Part shown: positions 1 through 8,172 of the stretch, piece after piece
Layout of the letters: every line of letters starts with the position of its first letter
Numbering within the stretch: position 1 is the stretch's first letter
Assembly (NCBI GenBank): GCA_046539045.1
Contig: JBKHHU010000029.1
Location: forward strand, 1 to 24,047
DNA from: JBKHHU01 sp046539045
GTDB taxonomy: Bacteria > Planctomycetota > Phycisphaerae > SM23-33
Direction: 5' to 3'
Length of the DNA stretch: 24,047 nucleotides
Position numbers and translations under genes: made by a program
Notes under the pieces: model-generated
What the model was told of the DNA's origin: nothing
The model's database searches: none
What the model saw: the letters and a program-made list of their open reading frames with translations, nothing else

Positions 1-13
1 GAGGAGACTGCTT

Positions 14-1108
14 TTGAAAATCATCAACGTGGCCGGGGCCCGGCCGAATTTCATGAAAATCGCGCCGCTGATGGCAGCTTTTGGTGCGGCAGACGGTATC
101 GATCCGCTTCTGGTTCACACCGGACAGCACTATGACGAGCGGATGAGCGACCTGTTCTTCCGGCAGTTGGGCATTCCCGAACCGGACGTCAATCTCGGAA
201 TCGGCTCGGCCAGTCATGCCGTGCAGACCGCCGAGATCATGAAGGCCTTTGAGCAGGTTGTTCTGGCCCAGCGGCCGGACGGCGTGCTCGTCGTCGGCGA
301 CGTCAACAGCACCATCGCCTGCGGAATCGTCGCGGTCAAGATGGGCGTCCCGCTCGTGCACGTCGAAGCCGGGCTGAGAAGCTTTGACCGGGCCATGCCC
401 GAGGAAATCAACCGCGTCCTGACCGACTCGATCAGCGATATCCTCTTCTGCACCGAGCAGAGCGGCGTGGACAACCTGAAGAAGGAAGGCGTGGCCGACG
501 AGCGGGTCTTCCTGGTCGGCAATGTCATGATCGACACGCTGCTGAAGAACAAGCAGAAAGCGGCGGAGTCGACGATCCTCGACGAACTCGGCCTCGAGCC
601 CAAGGGCTATGCTGCCCTGACGTTACATCGCCCCAGCAACGTCGACGATCCGGCCACGCTCGGACGGCTGCTCGACGCGCTGGACGTGATCCAGAGCGAC
701 ATGCCGATTATCTTCCCCTGCCACCCGCGGACGCGGAAGAACCTGGCCAGCAGCCCGCTCGGCGGACGCGTAAAAAGCATGGAAAACCTGCGCCTGATCG
801 AGCCGGCCGGCTACCTCGATTTCCTCAAGCTCATGTCGGAAGCCAAGTTAGTGCTGACAGACTCCGGCGGAATTCAGGAAGAGACCACCATCCTGCAGGT
901 GCCCTGCCTGACACTTCGGGAGAATACCGAGCGTCCCGTCACGGCCGAGATCGGCAGCAATCGGATTGTCGGGACCGACACGCAGAAGATTCTCGACGCG
1001 TACCGGGCGGCCACCGACGGCTCCGCCGCAAAGGGCCAGATCCCCCCGCTCTGGGACGGCCACGCCGCAGAAAGGATCGCCGAGATACTGCTTCGAGAAC
1101 TCGGCTGA
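14..1108 (+). CDS. wecB: UDP-N-acetylglucosamine 2-epimerase (non-hydrolysing)
   Basis: This enzyme interconverts UDP-GlcNAc and UDP-ManNAc in the cytoplasm and supplies ManNAc-type sugars for surface polysaccharides. The 364-residue length is normal for the family. Visible motifs in order are GARPNFMK (residues 8-15), HTGQHYDERM from residue 35, HVEAGLRSFDRAMPEE (116-131), TLHRPSNV (203-210), and the nucleotide-binding LTDSGGIQEE (281-290) followed by LRENTERPVT (301-310). The start is a TTG at position 14, chosen because a GAGGAG Shine-Dalgarno lies at 1-6 and the reading begins directly with the first beta strand of the Rossmann fold. Genes further upstream lie outside the window, so operon membership on that side is unknown. 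A strong hairpin follows the stop, so this is probably the last gene of its transcript. The family call is secure; the exact polysaccharide pathway is not shown. Confidence 0.95.
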   Translation: MKIINVAGARPNFMKIAPLMAAFGAADGIDPLLVHTGQHYDERMSDLFFRQLGIPEPDVNLGIGSASHAVQTAEIMKAFEQVVLAQRPDGVLVVGDVNSTIACGIVAVKMGVPLVHVEAGLRSFDRAMPEEINRVLTDSISDILFCTEQSGVDNLKKEGVADERVFLVGNVMIDTLLKNKQKAAESTILDELGLEPKGYAALTLHRPSNVDDPATLGRLLDALDVIQSDMPIIFPCHPRTRKNLASSPLGGRVKSMENLRLIEPAGYLDFLKLMSEAKLVLTDSGGIQEETTILQVPCLTLRENTERPVTAEIGSNRIVGTDTQKILDAYRAATDGSAAKGQIPPLWDGHAAERIAEILLRELG

Positions 1109-1140
1109 GACCGCAAACAGACCACTGAAGCGGAACCCAC

Positions 1141-1172
1141 ACCGGCGGGCCAGATAGCCCGCCGGTCTCTTT
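1141..1172 (+). terminator. Probable intrinsic terminator after wecB
   Basis: Perfect 9-bp inverted repeat, ACCGGCGGG (1141-1149) and CCCGCCGGT (1158-1166), with an 8-base loop, followed by the T-rich but interrupted CTCTTT. It starts 33 bases after the wecB stop. The interrupted T-run makes it weaker than the terminator-like element before cimA. Confidence 0.65.
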
Positions 1173-1376
1173 GCGCCGGGTAGAACTCGATATAGCGCCA
1201 GATAACCAGCGTATCCGGCCGGCAGGCCGCAGATTTTTCCACAGCAACTCCGGCCATTGTGGGCCCGTAGACACGGTAGTCACCGAAGAAGGAGTCCGGC
1301 CCGGCCGATTCCGCTTGCAACGTCCTGATTCACACGCGACCATAGTTCAGTCAGTTGCCAATTAAGGGGAAGCGAT

Positions 1377-1605
1377 GTGAAATCAAACATTCTGTTGCGG
1401 CGTGATCAGTTTGATGTTCCTGCTCGGATGTGAACCGGAGGGATCATCCAAAACGATCGCGGTAACCAGCCCGACGACTCAACCATCCAATACGACGGGA
1501 AGCAGCGCCTTAACGCGCGCTGCCGATTTCCGCAAGCTCGTCAATCGGCTGACGCAGAGGCCTTCATTCGCTACAATAACTCCCCTGTTGCCGGCCGTCG
1601 GCTGA
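1377..1605 (+). pseudogene. Small lipoprotein gene with a frameshift near codon 9
   Basis: A Shine-Dalgarno (AAGGGGA, 1364-1370) lies six bases before a GTG at 1377. That frame reads MKSNILLR and then runs into a stop soon after. Moving forward by one base gives, from 1402, VISLMFLLGC followed by EPEGSS, and the frame stays open to 1605. Joined, the two pieces make a typical lipoprotein signal: basic start, hydrophobic core, LLGC lipobox, then a Ser/Thr/Pro-rich tail. This suggests an extra base around 1399-1401, which could be a real mutation or a sequence error. The mature part (about 58 residues) resembles no family I know, and the promoter for the next gene lies inside its 3' end. It could also be non-coding. 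The signal-peptide fit across two frames is the main reason to list it. Confidence 0.3.
1549..1577 (+). promoter_or_regulatory. Sigma70-like promoter for the DJ-1/PfpI gene
   Basis: CTGACG (1549-1554), a 17-base spacer, and TACAAT (1572-1577). The start codon of the PfpI-like gene is at 1639, leaving an untranslated leader of roughly 55 bases. Confidence 0.5.
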
Positions 1606-1638
1606 GCCGTGACGACGTCAGACACTGAAAGGAACCGC

Positions 1639-2166
1639 ATGAGCCTCCAAGGCAAACGCATCGCTATCATGATCGATCAGCAGTACCAGGAACTGGAAGT
1701 GTGGTACCCGCTCTACCGTCTCCGCGAGGAGCAGGCCGAGGTGGTAACGGTGGCCTCCGAGTCGGAAAGGTCGTACCCATCCAAGCTCGGCTATCCCTGC
1801 ATGTCGGACCAGAGCGCCCACGCTGTTCGCGGGAGCGAATTCGATGCCGTCATCGTTCCCGGCGGGTGGTGCCCGGACTTCATGCGACGCGACGAGCAAA
1901 TGATCCGCTTCATCCAGGACGCCGTCGACGCGGGCAAAGTCGTCGCCGCCATCTGCCACGGCGGATGGATGCTCTGCTGCACCGATGGTCTGAAAGGCAA
2001 GCGGGCCACCAGCTTCTACGCCATCAAGCACGACATTATCAACGCCGGGGCCGAGTGGGTCGACGAGGAAACCGTCGTCGACGGCAACATCATCACGGCC
2101 CGCAAACCGGACGACCTGCCCCGTTTCGTTCGGACCCTGATCGACCGACTGCAGACGACGGAATGA
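1639..2166 (+). CDS. DJ-1/PfpI-family protein (class I glutamine amidotransferase-like)
   Basis: This 175-residue cytoplasmic protein has the DJ-1/PfpI fold. The nucleophile elbow AICHGG carries Cys106 with His107 beside it. An acidic residue near the end of the first strand region (QYQELEVWYP, residues 15-24) matches the Glu that contacts the Cys in this family. VIVPGGWCPD (71-80) is the family's VPGG segment. The ATG at 1639 is preferred over a GTG ten codons upstream because AGGA precedes it at normal spacing and the strand KRIAIMI starts right after it. Members act as proteases, glyoxalase/deglycase-like enzymes or stress proteins, and sequence alone does not separate these roles. A promoter candidate sits just upstream and the TIM-barrel gene follows after 94 bases, so the two may be co-transcribed. 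Confidence 0.88.
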   Translation: MSLQGKRIAIMIDQQYQELEVWYPLYRLREEQAEVVTVASESERSYPSKLGYPCMSDQSAHAVRGSEFDAVIVPGGWCPDFMRRDEQMIRFIQDAVDAGKVVAAICHGGWMLCCTDGLKGKRATSFYAIKHDIINAGAEWVDEETVVDGNIITARKPDDLPRFVRTLIDRLQTTE

Positions 2167-2260
2167 CGACTGATCGCACCGCGGCTGACGCGCTGCCGGC
2201 CCGGCTCGACATCAGGAAGCAAATGACCGTCGCCAATAGCAGGAAACTGAGGACAACACA

Positions 2261-3076
2261 CTGAAAGACGACTTCGCCATCGGATCGTTTTTCGGCTGGC
2301 AGCTCGATCTGGCTGAGCGGATCGAGCTGATTGCCGAGGCCGGATTCGCCGCTACCTTTCTCTGGTGGGGCGAACCCGAGGGCTACTTCCACGCCGGCAA
2401 GATGGACCTGGCACCCCAACTGGTGCGCGATGCGGGCATGGAGATCGAAAACATCCACTTCCCCATCGAAGACGCCAACGAACTCTGGTCGCCGGACAGC
2501 AGGACGCGGCGCCGATTCATCGACCGGCACCGCCGGTGGATCGACATCTGCGCCGCCCATGGTGTCGGGGACATGGTCATCCACATCACCCACCGTAAAG
2601 ACGCCCCGCCGATGGCGCCGCACGGACTGGAGTCGTTCGGCAAGGTGGTCCAACACGCCGAGCAGGCGAACGTGCGACTCTGCCTGGAAAATACCCGTCG
2701 CGACGACGTGCTCTCGGCCCTGCTGGAGTTGTACGATCATCCAAGCGTCACACTTTGCTACGACAGCTCCCACGACTGGATGTGGTCCAGCAGCAAGCCG
2801 CTGCGCCTCCTGCGATATTTCGGCAACCGGCTCGGCCAGACGCATCTGTCCGACACGCTCCATGACAAACACCGACACGAACTGCCCGGTGATGGAGACA
2901 TCGACTGGGACGCGCTGGCCGAGAACTTCCCCAGGAATTACGACGGGCGACTGACGCTGGAGGTGATTCCGAGCTATAACCGCCCTTCCGATCCCCGCCA
3001 ACTGCTGGGCAAAGCCTATCGGCGTGCGGAATGGCTTGCCGAACTGCTGACCGGCCGGGGAGACGGAACGGAGTGA
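2261..3076 (+). CDS. Sugar phosphate isomerase/epimerase-like TIM-barrel protein, CTG start
   Basis: This belongs to the xylose-isomerase-like TIM-barrel family (AP endonuclease 2 superfamily), whose members isomerise or epimerise sugars using a divalent metal. A plausible metal-binding set is visible: Glu143 in LCLENT, Asp168 and His171 in CYDSSHDW, His195 in GQTHLSD and Glu234 in LTLEVIP. The first ATG, at 2402, would delete the first strand and helix of the barrel (FAIGSFFGWQLDLAERIELI). The frame is open upstream to a stop at 2237-2239 and contains no ATG, GTG or TTG there. A CTG at 2261 with GAGG at 2249-2252 and correct spacing is therefore the best start, giving 272 residues. A base error turning ATG into CTG is possible. 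The substrate is not predictable. The gene may share a transcript with the PfpI-like gene. Confidence 0.85.
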   Translation: MKDDFAIGSFFGWQLDLAERIELIAEAGFAATFLWWGEPEGYFHAGKMDLAPQLVRDAGMEIENIHFPIEDANELWSPDSRTRRRFIDRHRRWIDICAAHGVGDMVIHITHRKDAPPMAPHGLESFGKVVQHAEQANVRLCLENTRRDDVLSALLELYDHPSVTLCYDSSHDWMWSSSKPLRLLRYFGNRLGQTHLSDTLHDKHRHELPGDGDIDWDALAENFPRNYDGRLTLEVIPSYNRPSDPRQLLGKAYRRAEWLAELLTGRGDGTE

Positions 3077-3154
3077 TCGCCGCAGAGGCTGCCGCGGACC
3101 AGGCGGTCAAGAGCACCGAGCGAATGAGGTCCCAGCGATGCGGCATTCGACAAA

Positions 3155-3901
3155 CTACTCGAACAGTGCCGTCCCGATCCGCAGGACGGTTGCCCCTTCC
3201 TCGACGGCCTGCACATAGTCGTTGCTCATGCCCATGGACAGGTGGCGGAAGGCGTCGGTGCCGATGCCGTCATGTTTCATGTCGTCGAAGATTTCGCGGA
3301 GCCGGCGGAAGCTCGGACGGGCATCCTGCTCGGGATTGTCCGAATAGGGAGCCATGGTCATCAGCCCGACCAGGCGGATATGATCCATCGAGCAGATCAT
3401 CTCGGCAAGGTGCTGGGCGGCCCCTACCGCACAGCCATATTTCTGCTGCTCCTTGGAGCAGTTGACCTGCAGGAACACATCGGTGGTCCGGTCCATTTTC
3501 TCCGAGCGGGTGTTGATCTCCTCGGCCAGCCGAAGCGAGTCGACCGAGTGGACCATTTCGGCGGCCTGGAGACAGGGCTTGACCTTGTTCCGCTGCAGGT
3601 GCCCGATCATGTGCCAGCGAACCGGCGAAGGTATCGGCTTGCGTCGGCGCTGCAGGTAGGCGTCGATCTCCTCGACTCGGTCGGTCAATTGCTGAACACG
3701 GCTCTCGCCGAGATCGAGCATCCCCACGTCAATGAGATTGCGGATGGTCTCCACATTGACCGACTTGGTCACCGCGACGATCGAAACTTTGGACGCATCG
3801 CGTCCCGACCGTTCGCATGCAGCGACAATTTCGCCCCGAATCGCCTGAAGATTCTTCTCTATCCTGTTTTGCGTGACTGTCATAACGGCGGAATGTATCA
3901 T
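3155..3901 (-). CDS. yggS: YggS/PLPBP-family pyridoxal-phosphate homeostasis protein
   Basis: This is a cytoplasmic PLP-binding protein of the YggS/PROSC family, which carries PLP on a lysine and helps balance vitamin B6 and amino-acid pools without a known catalytic reaction. Residues seen: SIVAVTKSV with the PLP lysine at position 46, the family motif GESRVQQL (GENYVQE in many homologues), WHMIGHLQRNKVK, VFLQVNCSKEQQKYG, LVGLMTMAP and the C-terminal LSMGMSNDYVQAVEEGATVLRIGTALF region that binds the phosphate. The length is 248 residues from the ATG at 3901, or 242 from an internal ATG at 3883. Neither has a clear SD, so the start is uncertain by six codons. It is convergent with the TIM-barrel gene and divergent from the decarboxylase remnant. 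Confidence 0.93.
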   Translation of the reverse strand: MIHSAVMTVTQNRIEKNLQAIRGEIVAACERSGRDASKVSIVAVTKSVNVETIRNLIDVGMLDLGESRVQQLTDRVEEIDAYLQRRRKPIPSPVRWHMIGHLQRNKVKPCLQAAEMVHSVDSLRLAEEINTRSEKMDRTTDVFLQVNCSKEQQKYGCAVGAAQHLAEMICSMDHIRLVGLMTMAPYSDNPEQDARPSFRRLREIFDDMKHDGIGTDAFRHLSMGMSNDYVQAVEEGATVLRIGTALFE

Positions 3902-3981
3902 TGTGGCCGGCGGTTGGCAATTTCAAATCGAATGCCAACGCCCGGCTGGACGGCCCGGCGGTACCGTCCCCGGAGAAACCG

Positions 3982-4257
3982 ATGGCAGGAAGGTTTGCCG
4001 ACATTCACGCGCAGCTGACTTACCGCCGCGGCACGAAGCTGTTCAAACAGGACAGTGACGGGAACATGGAGCCGGTTCTGGACGTATCTATGGATGCGGG
4101 TGTGAATCTGGTGTATCCGATAGAACCAACGGCGGGAATGGACGCGGTCAAGATACGCCACCGGATACCCAACGGAACGCCTTTGGACGCCTACCGTTTC
4201 TATGTCGGAAAGGCATGGGAGATTATGGAACGCGAGGCAGCCAATCTGGTACAGTAG
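3982..4257 (+). pseudogene. Vestigial uroporphyrinogen decarboxylase (URO-D)-family fragment
   Basis: The 91-codon frame starts at an ATG with GGAG at 3973-3976. It contains FKQDSDGNMEPVLDVSMDAG and then VNLVYPIEPTAGMDAVKIR. These match the URO-D superfamily core, in which a DGN motif is followed by a strand and the PxExxAGMD segment. The next residues, HRIPNGTPLDAYRFYVGKAW, resemble the extreme C-terminus of such proteins. The roughly 60-90 residues normally lying between these two parts are missing, as is the whole N-terminal two thirds; the first 25 residues do not look like the family. I read this as an eroded gene with an internal deletion. A short functional protein is possible because the SD is good. 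The substrate cannot be judged, since the superfamily also includes corrinoid methyltransferases. Confidence 0.55.
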
Positions 4258-4385
4258 ACGTCGGCAGGTCGGTCGAAGCGGGACCCTTCGGAGGAACCGC
4301 AAACACGCCGGACCGCGGCCGGGGGCAGCGGGTTGTGCCGCCCAAAGCAACGTAGACAGACTCTTTCTCACGGGAGCAACAAGTA

Positions 4386-5606
4386 ATGTCGCAAGTGCCA
4401 CCTACGCCTGATGATAAAAACGATCCGCAGACGCCGCCACCCACTCCGCCCCAGTCCCCGGCGAATCCGGCCCAGAGCCCGCCCCCCAACCAGTCCTATC
4501 AGGCACCGAATCACCGCCAGCCGAATCAGGGGCAGCAGGCGGCCGGCAATCAACAGCCCTACCAGATGCCCGCAGGACCCCCGCCCTGGTGGATGCACCC
4601 GCCCAAGAAGAGATCGTGGATCCTCCGCATCTTTGTGATGATGGGTGTGGGCGTGTTCCTGCTGTCGGTGCTGCTGAACATCTACCTGCTTGCCGCGGTA
4701 TCGATGGCAAGCGACGCCACAAAGATGGTCAGCAGCGTTGCCGACAAAGGCAATGATGATGAAGTCGTGGCCGTCTACCGAATGGTCGGGTTGATCGACG
4801 CAAACGCGGCGGGCAACTTCAAGAAATTCGCCGGCACCGCCGCAGAAGACCCGAACATCAAGGCCGTCGTTCTCCGGGTAGACAGCCCCGGTGGGACCGT
4901 CACCGCCAGCGACCAGATCCACAAGATGGTCGAGGACCTGCGGGGGCAGGGTAAGGTTGTGGTGGTGTCCATGGGCGGCGTGGCGGCCAGCGGTGGGTAC
5001 TACGTTTCTGCCCCTGCCGACGAGATCGTAGCCGAGCCGACTACGCTGACCGGTAGCATCGGCGTGATCATGAACTGGTGGGTCGTGGAAGGAACGCTGG
5101 AGAAGATCGGTGTGGAGGCGGTGTCGATGAAATCCTCCCGCGCCCAAGGCTGGAAGGACGAGATCAGTCCCTTCCGCACACCGGACCAGAGACAGAAGAA
5201 GCACCTTCAGGGCGTCCTGGACAAGATGCAGGCCCAGTTCGAGAAGGTGGTTCGCGACGGCAGAGGCAGGCGACTCAAAACGCAGCAGAACACGTTCGAT
5301 ATGGAAAACGGCGAAGGGCAGACGGTGACGGTCACCGAAACCGCGCCGCTGAACGGGAAGATCTACCTGGCCGAGGAAGCCAAACAGCACGGGCTGATCG
5401 ACAAGATCGGCTACGAAGAGACGGCTTGGGCGCGGGCAGAGGCACTGGCGGGGCTGGTTGACGCGAAAGTGGTCGTCTACAGTCACCGCCGTCCGCTGCT
5501 GGACAGCCTCCTGTACGGCAAAACGAATACAGGCCTTGGCATTGATCAGGAGACGATCGACAGCCTGCAGACACCGAAGGTCATGATGCTCTGGCGGGCG
5601 GAGTGA
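4386..5606 (+). CDS. sppA: Signal peptide peptidase SppA-type membrane serine protease (S49)
   Basis: Peptidase family S49 membrane-bound protease that degrades cleaved signal peptides. The 406-residue protein has an unusual cytoplasmic N-terminus of about 75 residues rich in Pro, Gln and Asn. One membrane segment (about 77-106) comes next, and then a single S49 domain from about 125. SPGG (167-170) forms part of the oxyanion region. The nucleophile is Ser202 in VAASGGYY, and the general-base lysine is probably Lys257 in GWKDEISPFR, matching the Ser/Lys dyad of short SppA proteins. The single domain resembles Bacillus or archaeal SppA rather than the two-domain E. coli form. GGGAG at 4372-4376 supports the ATG. 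The DUF4159 gene follows after 8 bases, so the two are very likely co-transcribed. Confidence 0.93.
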   Translation: MSQVPPTPDDKNDPQTPPPTPPQSPANPAQSPPPNQSYQAPNHRQPNQGQQAAGNQQPYQMPAGPPPWWMHPPKKRSWILRIFVMMGVGVFLLSVLLNIYLLAAVSMASDATKMVSSVADKGNDDEVVAVYRMVGLIDANAAGNFKKFAGTAAEDPNIKAVVLRVDSPGGTVTASDQIHKMVEDLRGQGKVVVVSMGGVAASGGYYVSAPADEIVAEPTTLTGSIGVIMNWWVVEGTLEKIGVEAVSMKSSRAQGWKDEISPFRTPDQRQKKHLQGVLDKMQAQFEKVVRDGRGRRLKTQQNTFDMENGEGQTVTVTETAPLNGKIYLAEEAKQHGLIDKIGYEETAWARAEALAGLVDAKVVVYSHRRPLLDSLLYGKTNTGLGIDQETIDSLQTPKVMMLWRAE

Positions 5607-5614
5607 TTCAGTAG

Positions 5615-7891
5615 ATGCGTTTGTACCGGTATGGAACGATGATCCTGGCGGCGGTCGGCCTGCTGTGGAGCGGGACGACCGCCGTTGCAGATTCCCCCGA
5701 TCCGGAGCGGATCGCCGAGGCTGTCGCTGCCGGCAGGAAGCACCTGATCGGGAACCTGACGGCCAGGGGACCGATCGCCGGTGAGTTTCCGGCAGACAAC
5801 ATCCGCTACTCCGGTCGGACCGCTCTGGCGCTCTACGCGGCCGTCAGCGCCGGAGCGGACGTGAATGCCCCGACGCTTCGCAAGTCTTACGAATGGCTGG
5901 TTGACCAACCGCGAAAGAGCATTTACGCAGTGAGTATGCGGGCCTGCGCGTTGGCGGCGCTTGGCAGGCACATCAAGACCCGAAAGCTGGAAGATGTTCT
6001 CAGCAAGGACGTGAAATGGCTGATCGCCGCAGCCCGGCCTGACGGGTCGTACACGTACACGCCGTCGGACGGCTCGACCGATCGGTATGACAACTCCAAC
6101 AGTCAGATGGCTGCCTTCGGCGTGTGGACGGGCGCACGAGCACTCGGAATGGACGTATCCGGAAAGTACTGGGAGAAGGTGGAGCGGCACTGGATTTCCC
6201 AGCAGCAACCCGACGGCGGATGGGGGTATCTGATCCCGCCCGGACGATTCAAAACCCGAAGCTACGGGAGCATGACGGCCGCGGGTCTGGCGACGCTGCA
6301 TCTCTGCTTCAACTCACTGCACAACGAGGAGTTCATCAAGGCCCGGCCGCCCCGCCAGAGCAAGTCGATGCAGAAGGCCCTGGCGTGGCTCGGCAAGAAT
6401 TTCGACGCGCGGAACAACCCCGGAAAGAACGTGCAGTGGTATTACTACTGGCTGTTCTCCGCCGGGCGGGTTGGTCTGGTCAGCGGCCGGAAGTATATCG
6501 GCAAGCACGACTGGTATCCGAAGTGTGCCAAGCAACTGCTGAAGATGCAGAACCGCGACGGCAGTTGGGGGTACGACGGCGAGGTGGATGCGACGGGGTT
6601 TGCTCTGTTGTTCCTGGCCCGGGGCGGAGGACCGGTGCTGCTGAACAAGCTGGAGTACACCGGCAAGTGGAATCCCCGTCCGCGGGACGCAGCCAATTAC
6701 GCCCGATGGATCACCTGGAACTACGAGAAGCCGGTCAGCTGGCAGGTGGTGGACACCGATTCGTCACTTGACGATCTCAACGACGCGCCGATCCTTTACA
6801 TCTCCGGGGCGGGCCCCGCCCAGTTCCGCGACAGCGACCTGCAGAAGCTCCGCACATTTATCCTGCAGGGCGGGCTGATCCTGTCTGAAGCGGCCGGGAG
6901 CAACGCGGATTTCACCATGGACATGCAGCGTTTCTACCGCCGCATGTTCCCCGAGCACAAGATGCAACGCGTGCCCGCCGACGACGAAGTGTACACCGTC
7001 CAGAGCAGGATCACCGACCGCAAGCTGCTGGCGATCGGCAACGGCATACGACATTTTGCCATCCACGCGCCGCGGGAGCTGTCGCTCGCGCTTCATCTGA
7101 ACGAGCGGGACCGGAAGGAAGATACGTTCAAGCTCCTGTCGAACATCTATCTCATGGCGACAGGTAAGGGCCGACTGAGGCCCAGGGCCGGCCAATGGTG
7201 GCCCCCTTCCGCAAAGACCAAGCCGACTCGAACCATCCGCGTGGCCAGGATCCGCCACGAAGCCAACTGGAACCCCGAGCCGCTGGCGTATCAGAGACTG
7301 GCCGCGGACATGCTGAACCGCCACAAAGTGCGGCTGGATTTCTCCAAGCCCATGTCGATCGATAGGCTGAAGACCGCGGAGTATCCCGTGGCGATGATGA
7401 CAGGCACGGGCAAGCTGAGCTTGAGCGACGGGCAGAAACATACGCTGCGGAAGTATTTTGCCGACGGCGGAACGCTCATCGCCGACGCTGCCGGCGGAGA
7501 CGAGGCTTTCGGTGAGAGTCTTCAAAAGGAGCTGGCGAAAGTTCTGCCGCGCGCGCGGCTGGACCTGCTGGACCTGGATCACCCGGTGTATGTGAAGGGG
7601 CCCAAGAAGATCACGAAGGTCGGGTATCGGAAGATGTCGGTCACGCTGCCGGGCAGAAAATCTACGTCACCCATGCTGGAGGGGCTGCTGGTAATGCAGC
7701 GGCCGATGGTCATTCTGAGCAAGGATGACCTCACGTGCGGCCTGGTTGGCTACCAGTCGACGCAGGTGAGTGGCTATCGCCCGCAATCGGCCATGGACCT
7801 GATGATCAATATCCTGCACTACGCCGATTCGGTGACCGGCAAGCCGCTGCCTCGGAAGATCGAAGTGGAAACGCAACCGTCCGGAAGCTGA
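5615..7891 (+). CDS. Exported protein with squalene-cyclase-like repeats and DUF4159
   Basis: A 758-residue protein beginning with a signal-peptide-like stretch (residues 1-26, ending near TTAVADS). Residues about 30-350 carry alpha/alpha-toroid repeats of the prenyltransferase/squalene-oxidase type, recognisable by repeated QxxDGGWG-like turns such as QQPDGGWGYL and QNRDGSWGYDG. The C-terminal half matches DUF4159, with segments such as APILYISGAG, FILQGGLILSEAAGS and RKYFADGGTLIADAAGG. These look like two glutamine-amidotransferase-like Rossmann lobes without obvious catalytic residues. The combination is common in planctomycetes and has no assigned function that I know. The ATG lies 8 bases after the sppA stop, implying translation from the same mRNA and a possible link to envelope protein turnover. 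No cyclase catalytic DxDD motif is visible, so terpene cyclisation should not be assumed. Confidence 0.85.
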   Translation: MRLYRYGTMILAAVGLLWSGTTAVADSPDPERIAEAVAAGRKHLIGNLTARGPIAGEFPADNIRYSGRTALALYAAVSAGADVNAPTLRKSYEWLVDQPRKSIYAVSMRACALAALGRHIKTRKLEDVLSKDVKWLIAAARPDGSYTYTPSDGSTDRYDNSNSQMAAFGVWTGARALGMDVSGKYWEKVERHWISQQQPDGGWGYLIPPGRFKTRSYGSMTAAGLATLHLCFNSLHNEEFIKARPPRQSKSMQKALAWLGKNFDARNNPGKNVQWYYYWLFSAGRVGLVSGRKYIGKHDWYPKCAKQLLKMQNRDGSWGYDGEVDATGFALLFLARGGGPVLLNKLEYTGKWNPRPRDAANYARWITWNYEKPVSWQVVDTDSSLDDLNDAPILYISGAGPAQFRDSDLQKLRTFILQGGLILSEAAGSNADFTMDMQRFYRRMFPEHKMQRVPADDEVYTVQSRITDRKLLAIGNGIRHFAIHAPRELSLALHLNERDRKEDTFKLLSNIYLMATGKGRLRPRAGQWWPPSAKTKPTRTIRVARIRHEANWNPEPLAYQRLAADMLNRHKVRLDFSKPMSIDRLKTAEYPVAMMTGTGKLSLSDGQKHTLRKYFADGGTLIADAAGGDEAFGESLQKELAKVLPRARLDLLDLDHPVYVKGPKKITKVGYRKMSVTLPGRKSTSPMLEGLLVMQRPMVILSKDDLTCGLVGYQSTQVSGYRPQSAMDLMINILHYADSVTGKPLPRKIEVETQPSGS

Positions 7892-7902
7892 GTTCTGCCT
7901 GC

Positions 7903-8172
7903 TCACCCGCCTTGGAGAATCGCCAGAAGCTCATTGTACGTCCCGGCAGCGAGTCGATTGCTCCGGCCGGCCCGGTCGAGCACATGCAGGATTTCCTTCA
8001 GCGCGTCGTAGGTCTGCTCCCGCTCGGGCTTGCTGAACATGATCTCCGCCTTGGCCGTGCCCACTGCAGATAAAAGCCGCCGCGTCTGCTGCGGATCGAG
8101 GTCCATCCGCCCGTGGAATTCCTCCAGCATGCTCACCAGTTCCACCAGTCGGCCATATTCGCGGTCATTCAT
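7903..8172 (-). CDS. Small hypothetical protein overlapping the HAD phosphatase gene
   Basis: An 89-residue, charged, predicted all-helical protein of no family I recognise. It has no membrane segment or signal peptide. Segments such as LVELVSMLEEFHGRMDLDP and TYDALKEILHVLDRAG suggest a small helical bundle. Its ATG overlaps the stop of the upstream HAD gene in an ATGA arrangement (8169-8172), a strong sign of translational coupling on one mRNA and the main argument that it is real. It ends 11 bases from the oppositely oriented DUF4159 gene. Confidence 0.7.
   Translation of the reverse strand: MNDREYGRLVELVSMLEEFHGRMDLDPQQTRRLLSAVGTAKAEIMFSKPEREQTYDALKEILHVLDRAGRSNRLAAGTYNELLAILQGG

Noticed and set aside
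2093..3001. 302-codon minus-strand frame opposite the TIM-barrel gene
   Set aside because: The plus strand carries a metal-ligand set in the right order; the antisense frame has no motifs.
4368..5486. 372-codon minus-strand frame opposite sppA
   Set aside because: His/Arg/Leu-rich antisense translation typical of GC-rich coding DNA; the plus strand encodes a complete S49 protease.
5615..7891. Active terpene/squalene cyclase
   Set aside because: Only the toroid repeat turns are present. No catalytic DxDD-type motif is seen and the protein is exported with a DUF4159 half.
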